Shown: positions 40,018 to 48,255 of the stretch, in pieces
Layout: every line of letters starts with the position of its first letter
How positions within the stretch are numbered: the first letter of the stretch is position 1
DNA from: Actinomadura syzygii
Lineage (GTDB): Bacteria > Actinomycetota > Actinomycetes > Streptosporangiales > Streptosporangiaceae
NCBI RefSeq assembly: GCF_008085905.1
Contig: NZ_VSFF01000008.1
Coordinates: 310,001 to 374,000, forward strand
Direction of reading: 5' to 3'
Length of the DNA stretch: 64,000 nt
Position numbers and translations under genes: made by a program
Notes under the pieces: generated by a model
Told to the model about the DNA's origin: nothing
The model's input: only the letters and a program-made list of their open reading frames with translations
Database searches by the model: none

Positions 40018-41655
40018 TTGATCATCGCCGACCAAGTGGCGCAGGGTCTTTATGAGCTGGGGATCCGACGTGTATACGGTCTTCCGGGCGAGGACCACAT
40101 GGCCCTGCTCGACTCGTTCGCCAAGGCCGGTCTCGACTACCGCGCCGCGTTCAACGAGTCCGCCGCAGTGATCATGGCGGCGACCGAGGCGCAGGTCTCC
40201 GGCCTGCCCGGCGTCGCGGTCCTGTCGCTGGCGCCCGGCGTGAGCAACGGGGTCAACGGCCTGTTGAACACCTACCTGGACGAGGTCCCGCTCATCTTGG
40301 TCTCCGGCCAGCACCCGGCCGACTCGCTTCCCTTCGTCGTCCGGCAAGGGTTCGACATCGCCCAGATGGTCGCGCCGATGACGAAGTGGCGGGCGAAGGT
40401 CACGTCCGGGATGAACGTTCCGGCCGTGCTCGGCCGGGCGGTCGACGAGGCGATGTCCGGACGCCCCGGCCCGGTCTACCTCGAGCTGCCGGACGGCGTC
40501 GCCGTCGCCGAGCCGAGGAGCGCCGCCGAGCCGAGGAGCGCCGCCGACGCGGGTCCCCGGTTGCGGGCGCGCTGGACGGGCGAGCCCGAGCAGGCCCCCG
40601 CGTCCCCGGCCGCCGTCGCCGGTCTGGCCGACCGGCTGGCCCGCGCCGAACACCCGGTCCTGGTCGTTGGAGGCCGCAGGCGCCGCCTCAGCCCGGAGAC
40701 ACTTGCCGCCTTCGCCGAGGCGTACCGCGTGCCGGTGCTCACCTCGTCCAGGCAGAAGGGCCTGCTCGACGGCGGCTGCGCCTATTTCGCGGGCACGTTC
40801 CTGAACGGCACGCTGGAGAAGGACCTCGTCGGGCAGGCCGACCTGATCCTGATGGTCGACCCCGAGTCCTTCGACTTCTACAACAAGGGCTGGAACTTCA
40901 GCGCCCCCGCCGTCGCGCTCATCGACGACAAGTTCACCGAGTGGATGAACCCGTTCGAGCAGACGTTCGTCGGCGACCCCGAGGCGGTGCTCGCCGCCCT
41001 GACCGCCTCCAAGGACCGGGCCGCCTCCACGTGGACGGACGCGGCGGTGGCGGAGTACCGCGCCGGGCTGCGGGCCAAGCTGCTGCCCGAGACGGACGTC
41101 TTCTCGGTCGCCCACGCCGTGGAGGCCGCGCTGTCGGCATGGCCGACGGACGGATACCTGGTCGCGGACGCGGGCTTCGGCAAGCCGCTGGTCGCGATGC
41201 TCTCCGAGCCGAGTGAGCCGGACGCCTACTTCGCCTCCAACGCGCTGTCCACGATGGGCTACACGATCCCGACGACGGTGGCGCTGCGCCGGGCGGTGGA
41301 CCGTCCGATCCTCGGCTTCCTCGGCGACGGCTCGCTGCTGATGCGCGCGCCGGAGATCGCCGTCAGCGCCGAGGCCGGTCCCGGCGCCGTCTACCTGGCG
41401 ATCATGGACCGCTCGCTCACCCAGATCTCGGTCAAGCAGGAGCGCCGCGACCTCGCCACCGTCGGGGTGACGCTGCCGCCCGTCTCGTGCGCGAAGCTCG
41501 GCGACGCGCTCGGCGTCGAGGGCGTCGACGCCCAGTCCGCCGACGAGGTCGCGGCGGCGGTCGCGAAGGGCCTGTCCGGCGACCGGCCGGTGCTCGTCGG
41601 GGCCTACGTCGATCCCGAGCCGTCCCGTGTCCTTTTCGAACTCCTCCGAGGCTGA
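40018..41655 (+). CDS. ThDP-dependent enzyme of the 2-oxoacid decarboxylase/acetolactate synthase superfamily
   Basis: 545 aa. Pyr domain with the catalytic Glu (FNESAAVIMAATEAQVSG), LAPGVSNGVNGLLNTYLDEVPLILVSGQ (about 75-103); middle domain HPVLVVGGRRRRLSPETLAAFAE; PP domain with the ThDP motif GDGSLLMRAPEIAVSAEAGPG (about 433-453) and IMDRSLTQ. TTG 40018 chosen: GAGGGGA is 6 nt upstream, while the TTG at 40003 overlaps the ribosome site. An 18-bp duplication (40508-40543) gives AEPRSA twice. Next to a 2-hydroxyacid dehydrogenase and an aldehyde dehydrogenase it would fit a 2-oxo-acid decarboxylase yielding an aldehyde (inference). Confidence 0.86.
   Translation: MIIADQVAQGLYELGIRRVYGLPGEDHMALLDSFAKAGLDYRAAFNESAAVIMAATEAQVSGLPGVAVLSLAPGVSNGVNGLLNTYLDEVPLILVSGQHPADSLPFVVRQGFDIAQMVAPMTKWRAKVTSGMNVPAVLGRAVDEAMSGRPGPVYLELPDGVAVAEPRSAAEPRSAADAGPRLRARWTGEPEQAPASPAAVAGLADRLARAEHPVLVVGGRRRRLSPETLAAFAEAYRVPVLTSSRQKGLLDGGCAYFAGTFLNGTLEKDLVGQADLILMVDPESFDFYNKGWNFSAPAVALIDDKFTEWMNPFEQTFVGDPEAVLAALTASKDRAASTWTDAAVAEYRAGLRAKLLPETDVFSVAHAVEAALSAWPTDGYLVADAGFGKPLVAMLSEPSEPDAYFASNALSTMGYTIPTTVALRRAVDRPILGFLGDGSLLMRAPEIAVSAEAGPGAVYLAIMDRSLTQISVKQERRDLATVGVTLPPVSCAKLGDALGVEGVDAQSADEVAAAVAKGLSGDRPVLVGAYVDPEPSRVLFELLRG
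40508..40543. repeat. 18-bp tandem duplication inside the ThDP gene
   Basis: GCCGAGCCGAGGAGCGCC occurs twice in a row, encoding AEPRSA-AEPRSA in a linker. Confidence 0.8.
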
Positions 41656-41667
41656 GGCGGGTTGATC

Positions 41668-42660
41668 ATGAGTGAACGTCCTGTCGTGGCCCTGTTGGAC
41701 GCGATGCCCGAGACCTCCCGCGCCGTGCTCGCGGACGTCTTCGGCGCCGACTTCGACGTCGTGTGCGTCCCGGACAACAGCGCCGAGGCCAAGCGCGCGG
41801 CCGCCGTGGGCGCGACCGTGCTGCTCACCATGTGGGGCTCGGTCGACGCGGACACGATCGCGGCCGCCCGGGACGCCAGGCTGATCCAGAAGCTCGGCGT
41901 CGGCACCGACAAGATCGACGTCGCCGCCGCGGACGCCGCCGGCATCGCGACCTTCAAGGCGGCGGGCATCAACGCCGACGCCGTCGCCGAGATCGCGGTG
42001 CTGCTGGCGCTCGCCGTCGGCCGCGCGTTCCCGAAGGCGATGGACGCCGCCCGCCGCGGCGTCGTCGCCAAGGAGGACCTGCGCGCCGAGTCGTTCCAGC
42101 TGCTGGGCAAGACGGTCGGTCTGCTCGGCCTCGGCGCGATCGGCCAGGCGACCGCCCGCCGCTTCGCCGGATTCGGCGTCGACATCGTCTACCACGACCT
42201 GCGCCGCATCCCGGCGGAGCGGGAGCGCGAACTCGGCATCCGGTACGTCGACCGCGACGAACTGCTCCGCCGCGCGGACGTGATCTCGCTGCACCTGCCG
42301 AGCACGCCGAGCACCGACGGGATCGTCGACGAGACCTTCCTGAAGGCCGCCAAGCCCGGCCTGATCCTGGTGAACACCGCCCGGGGCTCGCTGGTGGACG
42401 AGCAGGCGCTCGCCGCCGCGATCGGCGAGGGCCGCGTGCTCGGCGCCGGGCTGGACGTCACGGCGCGGGAGCCGCTGCCCGCGGACTCGCCGCTGCTGGA
42501 CCTGGAGCGCGTCGTCCTCACCCCGCACGTCGGCGGCGCCGTCGCGAACAACTTCCCGCGCGTCATCCGCCGCGCCTACGAGAACGCCCGCGCAGTCCTC
42601 GACGGCGGTGACGTGTCGCCCGCCGACGTCGTCTCGTGGCCCGGACGGAAGGGGACCTGA
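41668..42660 (+). CDS. D-isomer-specific 2-hydroxyacid dehydrogenase
   Basis: 330 aa. NAD-binding motif GLLGLGAIGQATARRF (about 148-163) and the catalytic triad Arg in NTARGSLVDE, Glu in TAREPLP, His in LTPHVGGA. Typical of glycerate/phosphoglycerate/hydroxyisocaproate dehydrogenases; it interconverts a 2-hydroxy and a 2-oxo acid. ATG 41668, 12 nt after the ThDP gene; weak ribosome site. It shares a 1-nt overlap with the aldehyde dehydrogenase. In this context it would supply the 2-oxo acid to the ThDP enzyme. Confidence 0.9.
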   Translation: MSERPVVALLDAMPETSRAVLADVFGADFDVVCVPDNSAEAKRAAAVGATVLLTMWGSVDADTIAAARDARLIQKLGVGTDKIDVAAADAAGIATFKAAGINADAVAEIAVLLALAVGRAFPKAMDAARRGVVAKEDLRAESFQLLGKTVGLLGLGAIGQATARRFAGFGVDIVYHDLRRIPAERERELGIRYVDRDELLRRADVISLHLPSTPSTDGIVDETFLKAAKPGLILVNTARGSLVDEQALAAAIGEGRVLGAGLDVTAREPLPADSPLLDLERVVLTPHVGGAVANNFPRVIRRAYENARAVLDGGDVSPADVVSWPGRKGT

Positions 42661-44141
42661 TGTCCAGCGCGACCGTCAGCACGGTGCGGGACTTCGCCGA
42701 CCTGTTCGGCGGCGCCGACGAGCCGCTCGGCGCCGTCGTCGACGGGGCCTGGGCCGCTACCGGCGGCGGCGAGATCGTCGTCGAGGACCCGGCGACCCGC
42801 CTGCCGCTCGCGTCCGTGGCCGAGGCGACGGACGAGGACGTCGACCGCGCCGTCGCCTCCGCGCACCGCGCGTACCGGGACGTCTGGCGCGACCTCGGGG
42901 GAGTGCGGCGCGCGGAGATCCTCCTCGCGGTGGCGGACGGGATCCGGCGGCACGCCGACGGCCTCGCCCGGCTGGAGACCTACGACACCGGCAAGCCGCT
43001 GCGCCAGGCCCGGTCCGACGTCGAGACGGCGGCCCGCTACTTCGCCTTCTACGCCGGTCACGCGGACAAGATCTACGGCGAGACGATCCCGGGCGAGGGC
43101 TCCTACTGGACGTACACGCTCCGCGAGCCCTACGGCGTGGTCGCCCACGTGACCCCGTGGAACTCCCCGCTGAGCCAGATGTGCCGCGGCGTCGCGCCGT
43201 GCCTGGCCGCCGGGAACACGGTGGTGGTCAAGCCCTCCGAGGTCACCCCGCTGTCGAGCCTGGCCGCGGCGCGGCTGTTCGTCGAGGCGGGCCTGCCCGC
43301 CGGTGTATGCAATGTCGTCGCCGGGTATGGCGCGACGACCGGCGCCGCGCTGATCGCGCATCCGCTGGTCCAGCACATCGGCTTCACCGGGTCCGTCGCC
43401 ACGGGCAGGGCGATCCTGCACGGCGCGGCCGAGCGGATCGTGGGCTGCAACCTCGAACTCGGCGGCAAGTCGCCGACGATCGTCCTGCCCGACGCCGATC
43501 TGGAGGCGGCCGTGACCGCCGGCGCGATCGCGGTCGTCCGCAACGCCGGGCAGTCCTGCTTCGCCACCACCCGCCTGATCGTGCACCGCTCGATCGCGGA
43601 GGAGTACGGGCAGCGGGTGGCCGCGGCGATCGGGCGGCTGTCGGTCGGGCCGGGCATCGAAGACCTGGACCTCGGCCCCGTCGCGTCCGAGCAGCAGTTG
43701 CGGAAGGTCCGGGAGGCGGTGGCGGCCGGCGTCGCCGAGGGCGCGCGGCTGGCCGTCGGCGGATCCCGGATCGAGGGACTCGACGGCTACTTCCTCAGCC
43801 CCGCCGTGCTGGTCGACGTGCGCAACGACATGCGCGTCGCCCGGGAGGAGATCTTCGGCCCCGTCCAGACGGTGATCCCGTACGACGACGTGGACGAGGC
43901 GGTGGCGATCGCCAACGACTCCAGCTACGGGCTCGCCGCCGGGGTGTTCACCCGCGACGTCGCGACGGCGCACCGGCTGGCGCGGCGGCTGGAGGCCGGG
44001 CAGATCCAGATCAACCGCTATCCGATGGGCGGGGTCGAGACGCCGTTCGGCGGATACAAGCAGAGCGGTCTCGGACGGGAGAAGGGGCTCGCCGCCCTGG
44101 AGCACTACACCCAGCTCAAGACGGTGATAGTCGCGGACTGA
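42660..44141 (+). CDS. NAD(P)-dependent aldehyde dehydrogenase
   Basis: 493 aa, full length. Catalytic pieces: Asn in VTPWNSPLSQM, GFTGSVATGRAIL, Glu in NLELGGKSPTIV, Cys in NAGQSCFATTRLIV, and EEIFGPVQTVIPYDD near the end. Betaine/hydroxymuconic-semialdehyde dehydrogenase-like. It oxidises an aldehyde to the acid; the likely aldehyde is the product of the ThDP enzyme two genes upstream. A lone GTATGCAAT at 43305 inside the gene is a half-site only. Confidence 0.92.
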   Translation: MSSATVSTVRDFADLFGGADEPLGAVVDGAWAATGGGEIVVEDPATRLPLASVAEATDEDVDRAVASAHRAYRDVWRDLGGVRRAEILLAVADGIRRHADGLARLETYDTGKPLRQARSDVETAARYFAFYAGHADKIYGETIPGEGSYWTYTLREPYGVVAHVTPWNSPLSQMCRGVAPCLAAGNTVVVKPSEVTPLSSLAAARLFVEAGLPAGVCNVVAGYGATTGAALIAHPLVQHIGFTGSVATGRAILHGAAERIVGCNLELGGKSPTIVLPDADLEAAVTAGAIAVVRNAGQSCFATTRLIVHRSIAEEYGQRVAAAIGRLSVGPGIEDLDLGPVASEQQLRKVREAVAAGVAEGARLAVGGSRIEGLDGYFLSPAVLVDVRNDMRVAREEIFGPVQTVIPYDDVDEAVAIANDSSYGLAAGVFTRDVATAHRLARRLEAGQIQINRYPMGGVETPFGGYKQSGLGREKGLAALEHYTQLKTVIVAD

Positions 44142-44226
44142 CCGAGTCCGCGAGAGCCCGACATCGAGTCCGTTGAGAGAACTCTGATCTCTTCCCAGAA
44201 CCCCATCCGGCGTGTTAGACCGTCTC

Positions 44227-44246
44227 GTATGCAAATGGCATGTAAA
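44227..44246 (+). promoter_or_regulatory. Cluster operator, copy 12 (before PrpD/cupin operon)
   Basis: GTATGC AAATG GCATGT AAA, 14 nt before the TTG start. Confidence 0.75.
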
Positions 44247-44260
44247 TAGGAGTGGCAGTT

Positions 44261-45667
44261 TTGGACACGACGACCGCCCAGTTGGTCGACTTCAGTCTCC
44301 GTTTCGACGAGAGCTGGCTGACCGACTCCGTCGTACGCGCCGCCGTCGACCGTGTCGTCGACTCGGTGGCGTGCGCGATCGTGGGCTACGAATCCGAACC
44401 CGGACAGATCGCCGTGGCGGCGGCGCGCGGCGTCACCTGCGACGCCCCCGCCACGGTCTTCGGCGCCCGGCTGCGCACGACGCCGGAGCTGGCCGCGTTC
44501 GCCAACACGACCATGGTGCGGACGTTCGACTGGAACGACGGCATGCTCGCCCAGGGCGGCGGCCACCCCAGCGACATGATCGCCGCGGTGATCGCCGCCG
44601 GTGAGGCCGTGCACGCCAGCGGCCGCGACGTCCTGCTCGGGATCACGCTCGCCTACGAGGTGCTCGGCGCGCTGGGCAACGCGGCGCCGACCCGCGCCAA
44701 GGGCTTCGACCAGGGCACCTTCATGGGGGTCGCGGCCGCGCTCGGCATCGGCCGGATGCTCGGCCTGGACGCGGACCAGTTGGCCAACGCGGTGTCGCTC
44801 GCGATCGTCCCGCACGTCCCGCTGCGCGTGAACCGCACCGGCCTGCTGTCGATGTGGAAGGGGTCGGCCACCGCGTCCGCGATGCACAGCGCGATCTTCG
44901 CGGTGCGGCTGGCGCGGCTCGGCATGACGGGCCCCGCCGAGCCGTTCGAGGGCAAGACCGGCGTCTTCGACCAGACCGTCGGGCCCTTCGAGGCCAAGCT
45001 GCCCGCGAACGACGACGGACGGCTGGTCGTCGAGATCTCGCACCTCAAGCAGTTCCCCGCGGAGACCCACGGGCAGGCCCTGCTCGGGCTCATGCCACGG
45101 GTGCGGGAGTGGCGGAGCGTGGACCAGATCGAGTCCATCCGCATCGAGGCGTACTGGCAGGCCTACCACGAGATCGCCATGCACCCGTCCAAATGGGACC
45201 CGACCACCCGCGAGACCGCCGACCACTCCATGCCGTACCTGCTCGCGGCGGCGCTCGTCGACGGCGGCATCGACGTGCGCGCCACCTTCACCCCCGAGCG
45301 GATCGCGGACCCGGCGCTGCGGCCGATCATGAACAAGGTCTCGGTGACCGAGGACAAGGCGTTCACGGCCGGCTTCCGCCCGCCGGGAAAGGGCATCGCC
45401 GGCGAGCCGCGGATGCGGCTGATCGTGACCGCCGTCGACGGCGCGACGTTCATCGAGGAGGTCGGCTACCACCGCGGCCACTCGCTGAACCCGATGAGCC
45501 GCGCCGAGATCGACGCCAAGCTCGACGCGACCAGCGCGGGCGTCCTCAGCGACGAACGCCGCGAGGCGATCCGCGCCGCCTGGTGGGCCGTCGCGGACGC
45601 CCCCGACATCTGCGAACCCATGGCAGCGACCGCCGACTTCGGCGCCGACAAGGAGGTGGCCTCATGA
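44261..45667 (+). CDS. MmgE/PrpD-family protein, paralogue D
   Basis: 468 aa. Same layout as A and B: VRTFDWNDGMLAQGGGHPSDM, FDQGTFMGVAAALGIGR, RTGLLSMWKGSATA, RETADHSMPYLLAAALVDGG and YHRGHSLNPMSRAEID. TTG 44261 (TTG-GAC) is the better start: AGGAG lies 8 nt upstream, whereas GTG 44252 overlaps that ribosome site. Heads an operon with a cupin, the SRPBCC-hydrolase fusion and possibly the ABC genes. Confidence 0.88.
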   Translation: MDTTTAQLVDFSLRFDESWLTDSVVRAAVDRVVDSVACAIVGYESEPGQIAVAAARGVTCDAPATVFGARLRTTPELAAFANTTMVRTFDWNDGMLAQGGGHPSDMIAAVIAAGEAVHASGRDVLLGITLAYEVLGALGNAAPTRAKGFDQGTFMGVAAALGIGRMLGLDADQLANAVSLAIVPHVPLRVNRTGLLSMWKGSATASAMHSAIFAVRLARLGMTGPAEPFEGKTGVFDQTVGPFEAKLPANDDGRLVVEISHLKQFPAETHGQALLGLMPRVREWRSVDQIESIRIEAYWQAYHEIAMHPSKWDPTTRETADHSMPYLLAAALVDGGIDVRATFTPERIADPALRPIMNKVSVTEDKAFTAGFRPPGKGIAGEPRMRLIVTAVDGATFIEEVGYHRGHSLNPMSRAEIDAKLDATSAGVLSDERREAIRAAWWAVADAPDICEPMAATADFGADKEVAS

Positions 45668-46050
45668 CGGCCTTCCAGTACGTCCGTCCGGCCGAGATCC
45701 CCGAACTGGCCGAAGGTCAGCGCTTCTCGACGGTACTGATCGGAGCCGACTCCGGGGGCGCGCAGTCCGAGGTCCGCCTCATCGTGACGCCGCCCGGCGG
45801 CGGGTCGCCCCGGGGCCTGCACACGCACAGGTGGGAGCAGCTCTTCTACGTCCTGGACGGCGTGATGGCGATCGAGGTGGACGGGCAGCGGCACGACGTG
45901 GGGCCGGGCAACCTCATCGTCTTCCCGGCGGAGATGCCCCACCGCAACTGGAACGAGACGGACGCCAACACGGTCCACCTGGCCATCAACGCGCCCATGC
46001 CGCCGTCGAAGGCGCCCAAGAACGAATCAGCGATTGGCCCGAAGTCATGA
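45664..46050 (+). CDS. Cupin-domain protein
   Basis: 128 aa. Cupin motif 1 GLHTHRWEQLFYVLDGVMAIEVDG (about 48-71, with HxH...E-type ligands) and motif 2 PGNLIVFPAEMPHRNWNETD. Not closely similar to the cupin at 3884. Could be a small isomerase, lyase or dioxygenase of the pathway. ATGA overlaps with both neighbours tie it to PrpD D and the SRPBCC-hydrolase. Confidence 0.82.
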   Translation: MTAFQYVRPAEIPELAEGQRFSTVLIGADSGGAQSEVRLIVTPPGGGSPRGLHTHRWEQLFYVLDGVMAIEVDGQRHDVGPGNLIVFPAEMPHRNWNETDANTVHLAINAPMPPSKAPKNESAIGPKS

Positions 46051-47300
46051 TCGACATCAACGAGAAGTTCACGGTCGCCGCCGCGCCCGAACGGGTCTAC
46101 GAGGTCCTCTCCGACCCGAACGCGGTGGTGGAGTGCGTCGCGGGCGCCTCGCTGGGCGACAGCCACGAGGACGGCTCCTTCGACGGCATGATGACCGTCA
46201 AGTTCAGCGCCCTGCGCATCAGCTTCAAGGGCCGGGTCAAGCTCGACCTCGACCCCGGGACGCGCAGCGGGACGGTCCACGCGCGCGGCCGGGACGGGCA
46301 GGGCGGGACGAAGTTCCAGGCCAACGCCACCTTCCAGATCACGCCCGTGGACGGCGGCGCCTCGTCCGAGGTGACGGCGACCGGCGAGGTGGAGCTCAGC
46401 GGCAAGCTGGCCTCCGTCATCGAGGGCGCCGCGACGGCCGTCGTCAAGCGGATGACCGGCGAGTTCGTCGAGGCGCTCTCGCTGCGCTGCGCCAGCGGGG
46501 ACGCGCTGCTCGGCTCGGCGCCGAAGCCCGCCCCGGCGGCGGCCGAAGGGAACTCCACCGCTCCCGCCACCGCCTCCGGCGGCGGCGACGCCCCGCCCGT
46601 CCCCGGCGTGCTGCTGCTGCACGGCTTCGGCGGTTCGCCGAACAGCCTGCGCCCCTGGGGCGAGGCGCTCGCGGACGCGGGCATGGCGGTGTCGATCCCC
46701 CGCCTGCCCGGCCACGGGACGCGCTGGCAGGATCTCGACCGCACCGGCGAGGACGACTGGCTGGCCGCGGCCGAGCAGGCGCTGACGGCGCTGCGCGAGG
46801 ACCACGAGCAGGTCTTCGTCATGGGACTGTCCCTCGGCGCGACCCTCGCGCTGCGCCTGGCGCAGCGGCGCCGCTCGGACGTCGCGGGCGTCGTCATGGT
46901 CAACGCCGTCCTCGACGGCCTGCCCGGCACCTCCGGGATCCTGCGCCTGATCCGTCGTTCGGTGAAGGCCACCGCCAACGACGTCAAGAAGCGCGGCGCG
47001 GTGGACGTCGGGTACGCGCGGGTCGGGCTCAGGTCCGCCGCCGCGCTGCGCCGCCTCGGCGCCGCCGCGCGGGACGCGGCCGGCGCGACGGCGGTGCCCG
47101 TCCTGGTGGTCAGCAGCAAGCACGACCATGTCGTCCCGTCCGAGCAGAGCCGGCGGCTCTACGGCGCGCTGCCCGGCGGGAGCAGGGAACGCCTCGAATT
47201 CTCCGACAGCTATCACGTCGTCCCGGTGGACAACGACGCCGCGGCCCTGTTCGCCCGCAGCGTCGAGTTCGTCCATGGACGAACCCTGATCAAGACCTGA
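46047..47300 (+). CDS. Fusion of an SRPBCC (CoxG-like) domain with an alpha/beta-hydrolase
   Basis: 417 aa. Residues 1-~150 are a CoxG-like SRPBCC fold (INEKFTVAAAPERVYEVLSD, VAGASLGD, TATGEVELSGKLASVIEGAA, MTGEFVEAL). A Pro/Ala/Gly linker spans ~155-188. Residues ~190-417 are an alpha/beta hydrolase of the Est30/monoacylglycerol-lipase type: GVLLLHGFGGSPNSLRPWG, nucleophile Ser in MGLSLGAT, acid in SSKHDHVVP, His in SYHVVPVD. The triad looks complete, so an esterase or lactonase with an attached hydrophobic-ligand-binding domain is plausible. I do not recognise this fusion as a described enzyme. ATGA overlap with the cupin. Confidence 0.82.
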   Translation: MIDINEKFTVAAAPERVYEVLSDPNAVVECVAGASLGDSHEDGSFDGMMTVKFSALRISFKGRVKLDLDPGTRSGTVHARGRDGQGGTKFQANATFQITPVDGGASSEVTATGEVELSGKLASVIEGAATAVVKRMTGEFVEALSLRCASGDALLGSAPKPAPAAAEGNSTAPATASGGGDAPPVPGVLLLHGFGGSPNSLRPWGEALADAGMAVSIPRLPGHGTRWQDLDRTGEDDWLAAAEQALTALREDHEQVFVMGLSLGATLALRLAQRRRSDVAGVVMVNAVLDGLPGTSGILRLIRRSVKATANDVKKRGAVDVGYARVGLRSAAALRRLGAAARDAAGATAVPVLVVSSKHDHVVPSEQSRRLYGALPGGSRERLEFSDSYHVVPVDNDAAALFARSVEFVHGRTLIKT

Positions 47301-47315
47301 ATGGAAGGCGGAACC

Positions 47316-48194
47316 ATGGCGTCCAATGTCCAGTCCGTCGACGACGCGTCGAGTGTGAGCGCGGCGGAGGCGGGCCCGCCCCGCTCCCGGCGCGCGGCGG
47401 ACGCGGCGGCGGCGAAGCGGCGCAGCCGCAACCGCAAGCTGAAGAAGATGATCTGGCCGCTGGTCAGCACGCTGTCGGTGGTCGTCTTTCTCGGCGCGTG
47501 GCAGATCGCCGCGTCCACCGAGGCGGTCAACCCGCTCTTCACCAGTTCGCCGAGCCGCGCCGTCGAGGCGTTCCGCGACCTGGTGGACCGCGGCGAGCTC
47601 TGGCCGAACCTGTGGATCAGCGCGCAGGAGTTCCTGATCGGCTTCGGCCTGGCCGTCGTGGTCGGGATCCCGCTGGGCATCCTGATCGGCTGGTACCGCC
47701 CGGTCGAAGCGGTGTTCAGCCCGTTCGTGACGTTCATGAACTCGATCCCGCGCATCGCGCTGCTGCCGCTGCTCATCATCTGGATCGGCATCGGCGTCCC
47801 GCTCAAGATCACGATCGTGTTCCTCGGCGCGGTCATCGCGATCCTGATCAACACGATCGCCGGCATGAAGGCGCTCGACCAGCAGCTGCTCACGATGGCG
47901 AGGTCGTTCAAGGCCAGCGACTTCCAGATCTTCCGGACCATCGCGCTGCCCGGCTCGGTGCCCTTCATCCTCAGCGGCCTGCGGTTCGGCCTCGGCCACT
48001 CGCTCGTCGGCGTCGTCGTCGGCGAGATGTTCGCCTCCAACCAGGGCATCGGCCACATCATCGCGGTGGCGGGCAACACGTTCCAGACCGACCTGGTGTT
48101 CGTCGGCGTCGTGATCATCGCTTCCTTCGGCCTGCTCTTCACCTGGCTGCTGGCCAGGCTGGAGCAGCGCTTCGAGTCCTGGCGGAAGCCGTAA
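47316..48194 (+). CDS. ABC-importer permease (SsuC/TauC-like)
   Basis: 292 aa. A basic, Ala/Ser-rich N-terminus then six hydrophobic segments; the ATPase-contact loop is in GMKALDQQLLTMARSFKASDFQIF with GSVPFILSGLRFGLGHSLVG following (about 190-235). ATG 47316 is preferred over 47301 because GGAAGGCGG precedes it. Pairs with the ATPase at 48256; no binding protein is adjacent, so the orphan lipoprotein at 29502 is the likely partner. Confidence 0.88.
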   Translation: MASNVQSVDDASSVSAAEAGPPRSRRAADAAAAKRRSRNRKLKKMIWPLVSTLSVVVFLGAWQIAASTEAVNPLFTSSPSRAVEAFRDLVDRGELWPNLWISAQEFLIGFGLAVVVGIPLGILIGWYRPVEAVFSPFVTFMNSIPRIALLPLLIIWIGIGVPLKITIVFLGAVIAILINTIAGMKALDQQLLTMARSFKASDFQIFRTIALPGSVPFILSGLRFGLGHSLVGVVVGEMFASNQGIGHIIAVAGNTFQTDLVFVGVVIIASFGLLFTWLLARLEQRFESWRKP

Positions 48195-48255
48195 CCCCAG
48201 CTCGCCGCGGGCGGTGAAGCCGCGCCATCCAGTCCCGAAAGGGGGCAACCCAGCA

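Noticed and set aside
39436..42528. 1030-codon minus-strand frame across the MFS, ThDP and dehydrogenase genes
   Set aside because: Antisense shadow spanning several well-supported plus-strand genes and an operator; no recognisable domain.
43305..43313. GTATGCAAT inside the aldehyde dehydrogenase gene
   Set aside because: Single half-site with no partner 11 bp away on either side; explained by the codons.
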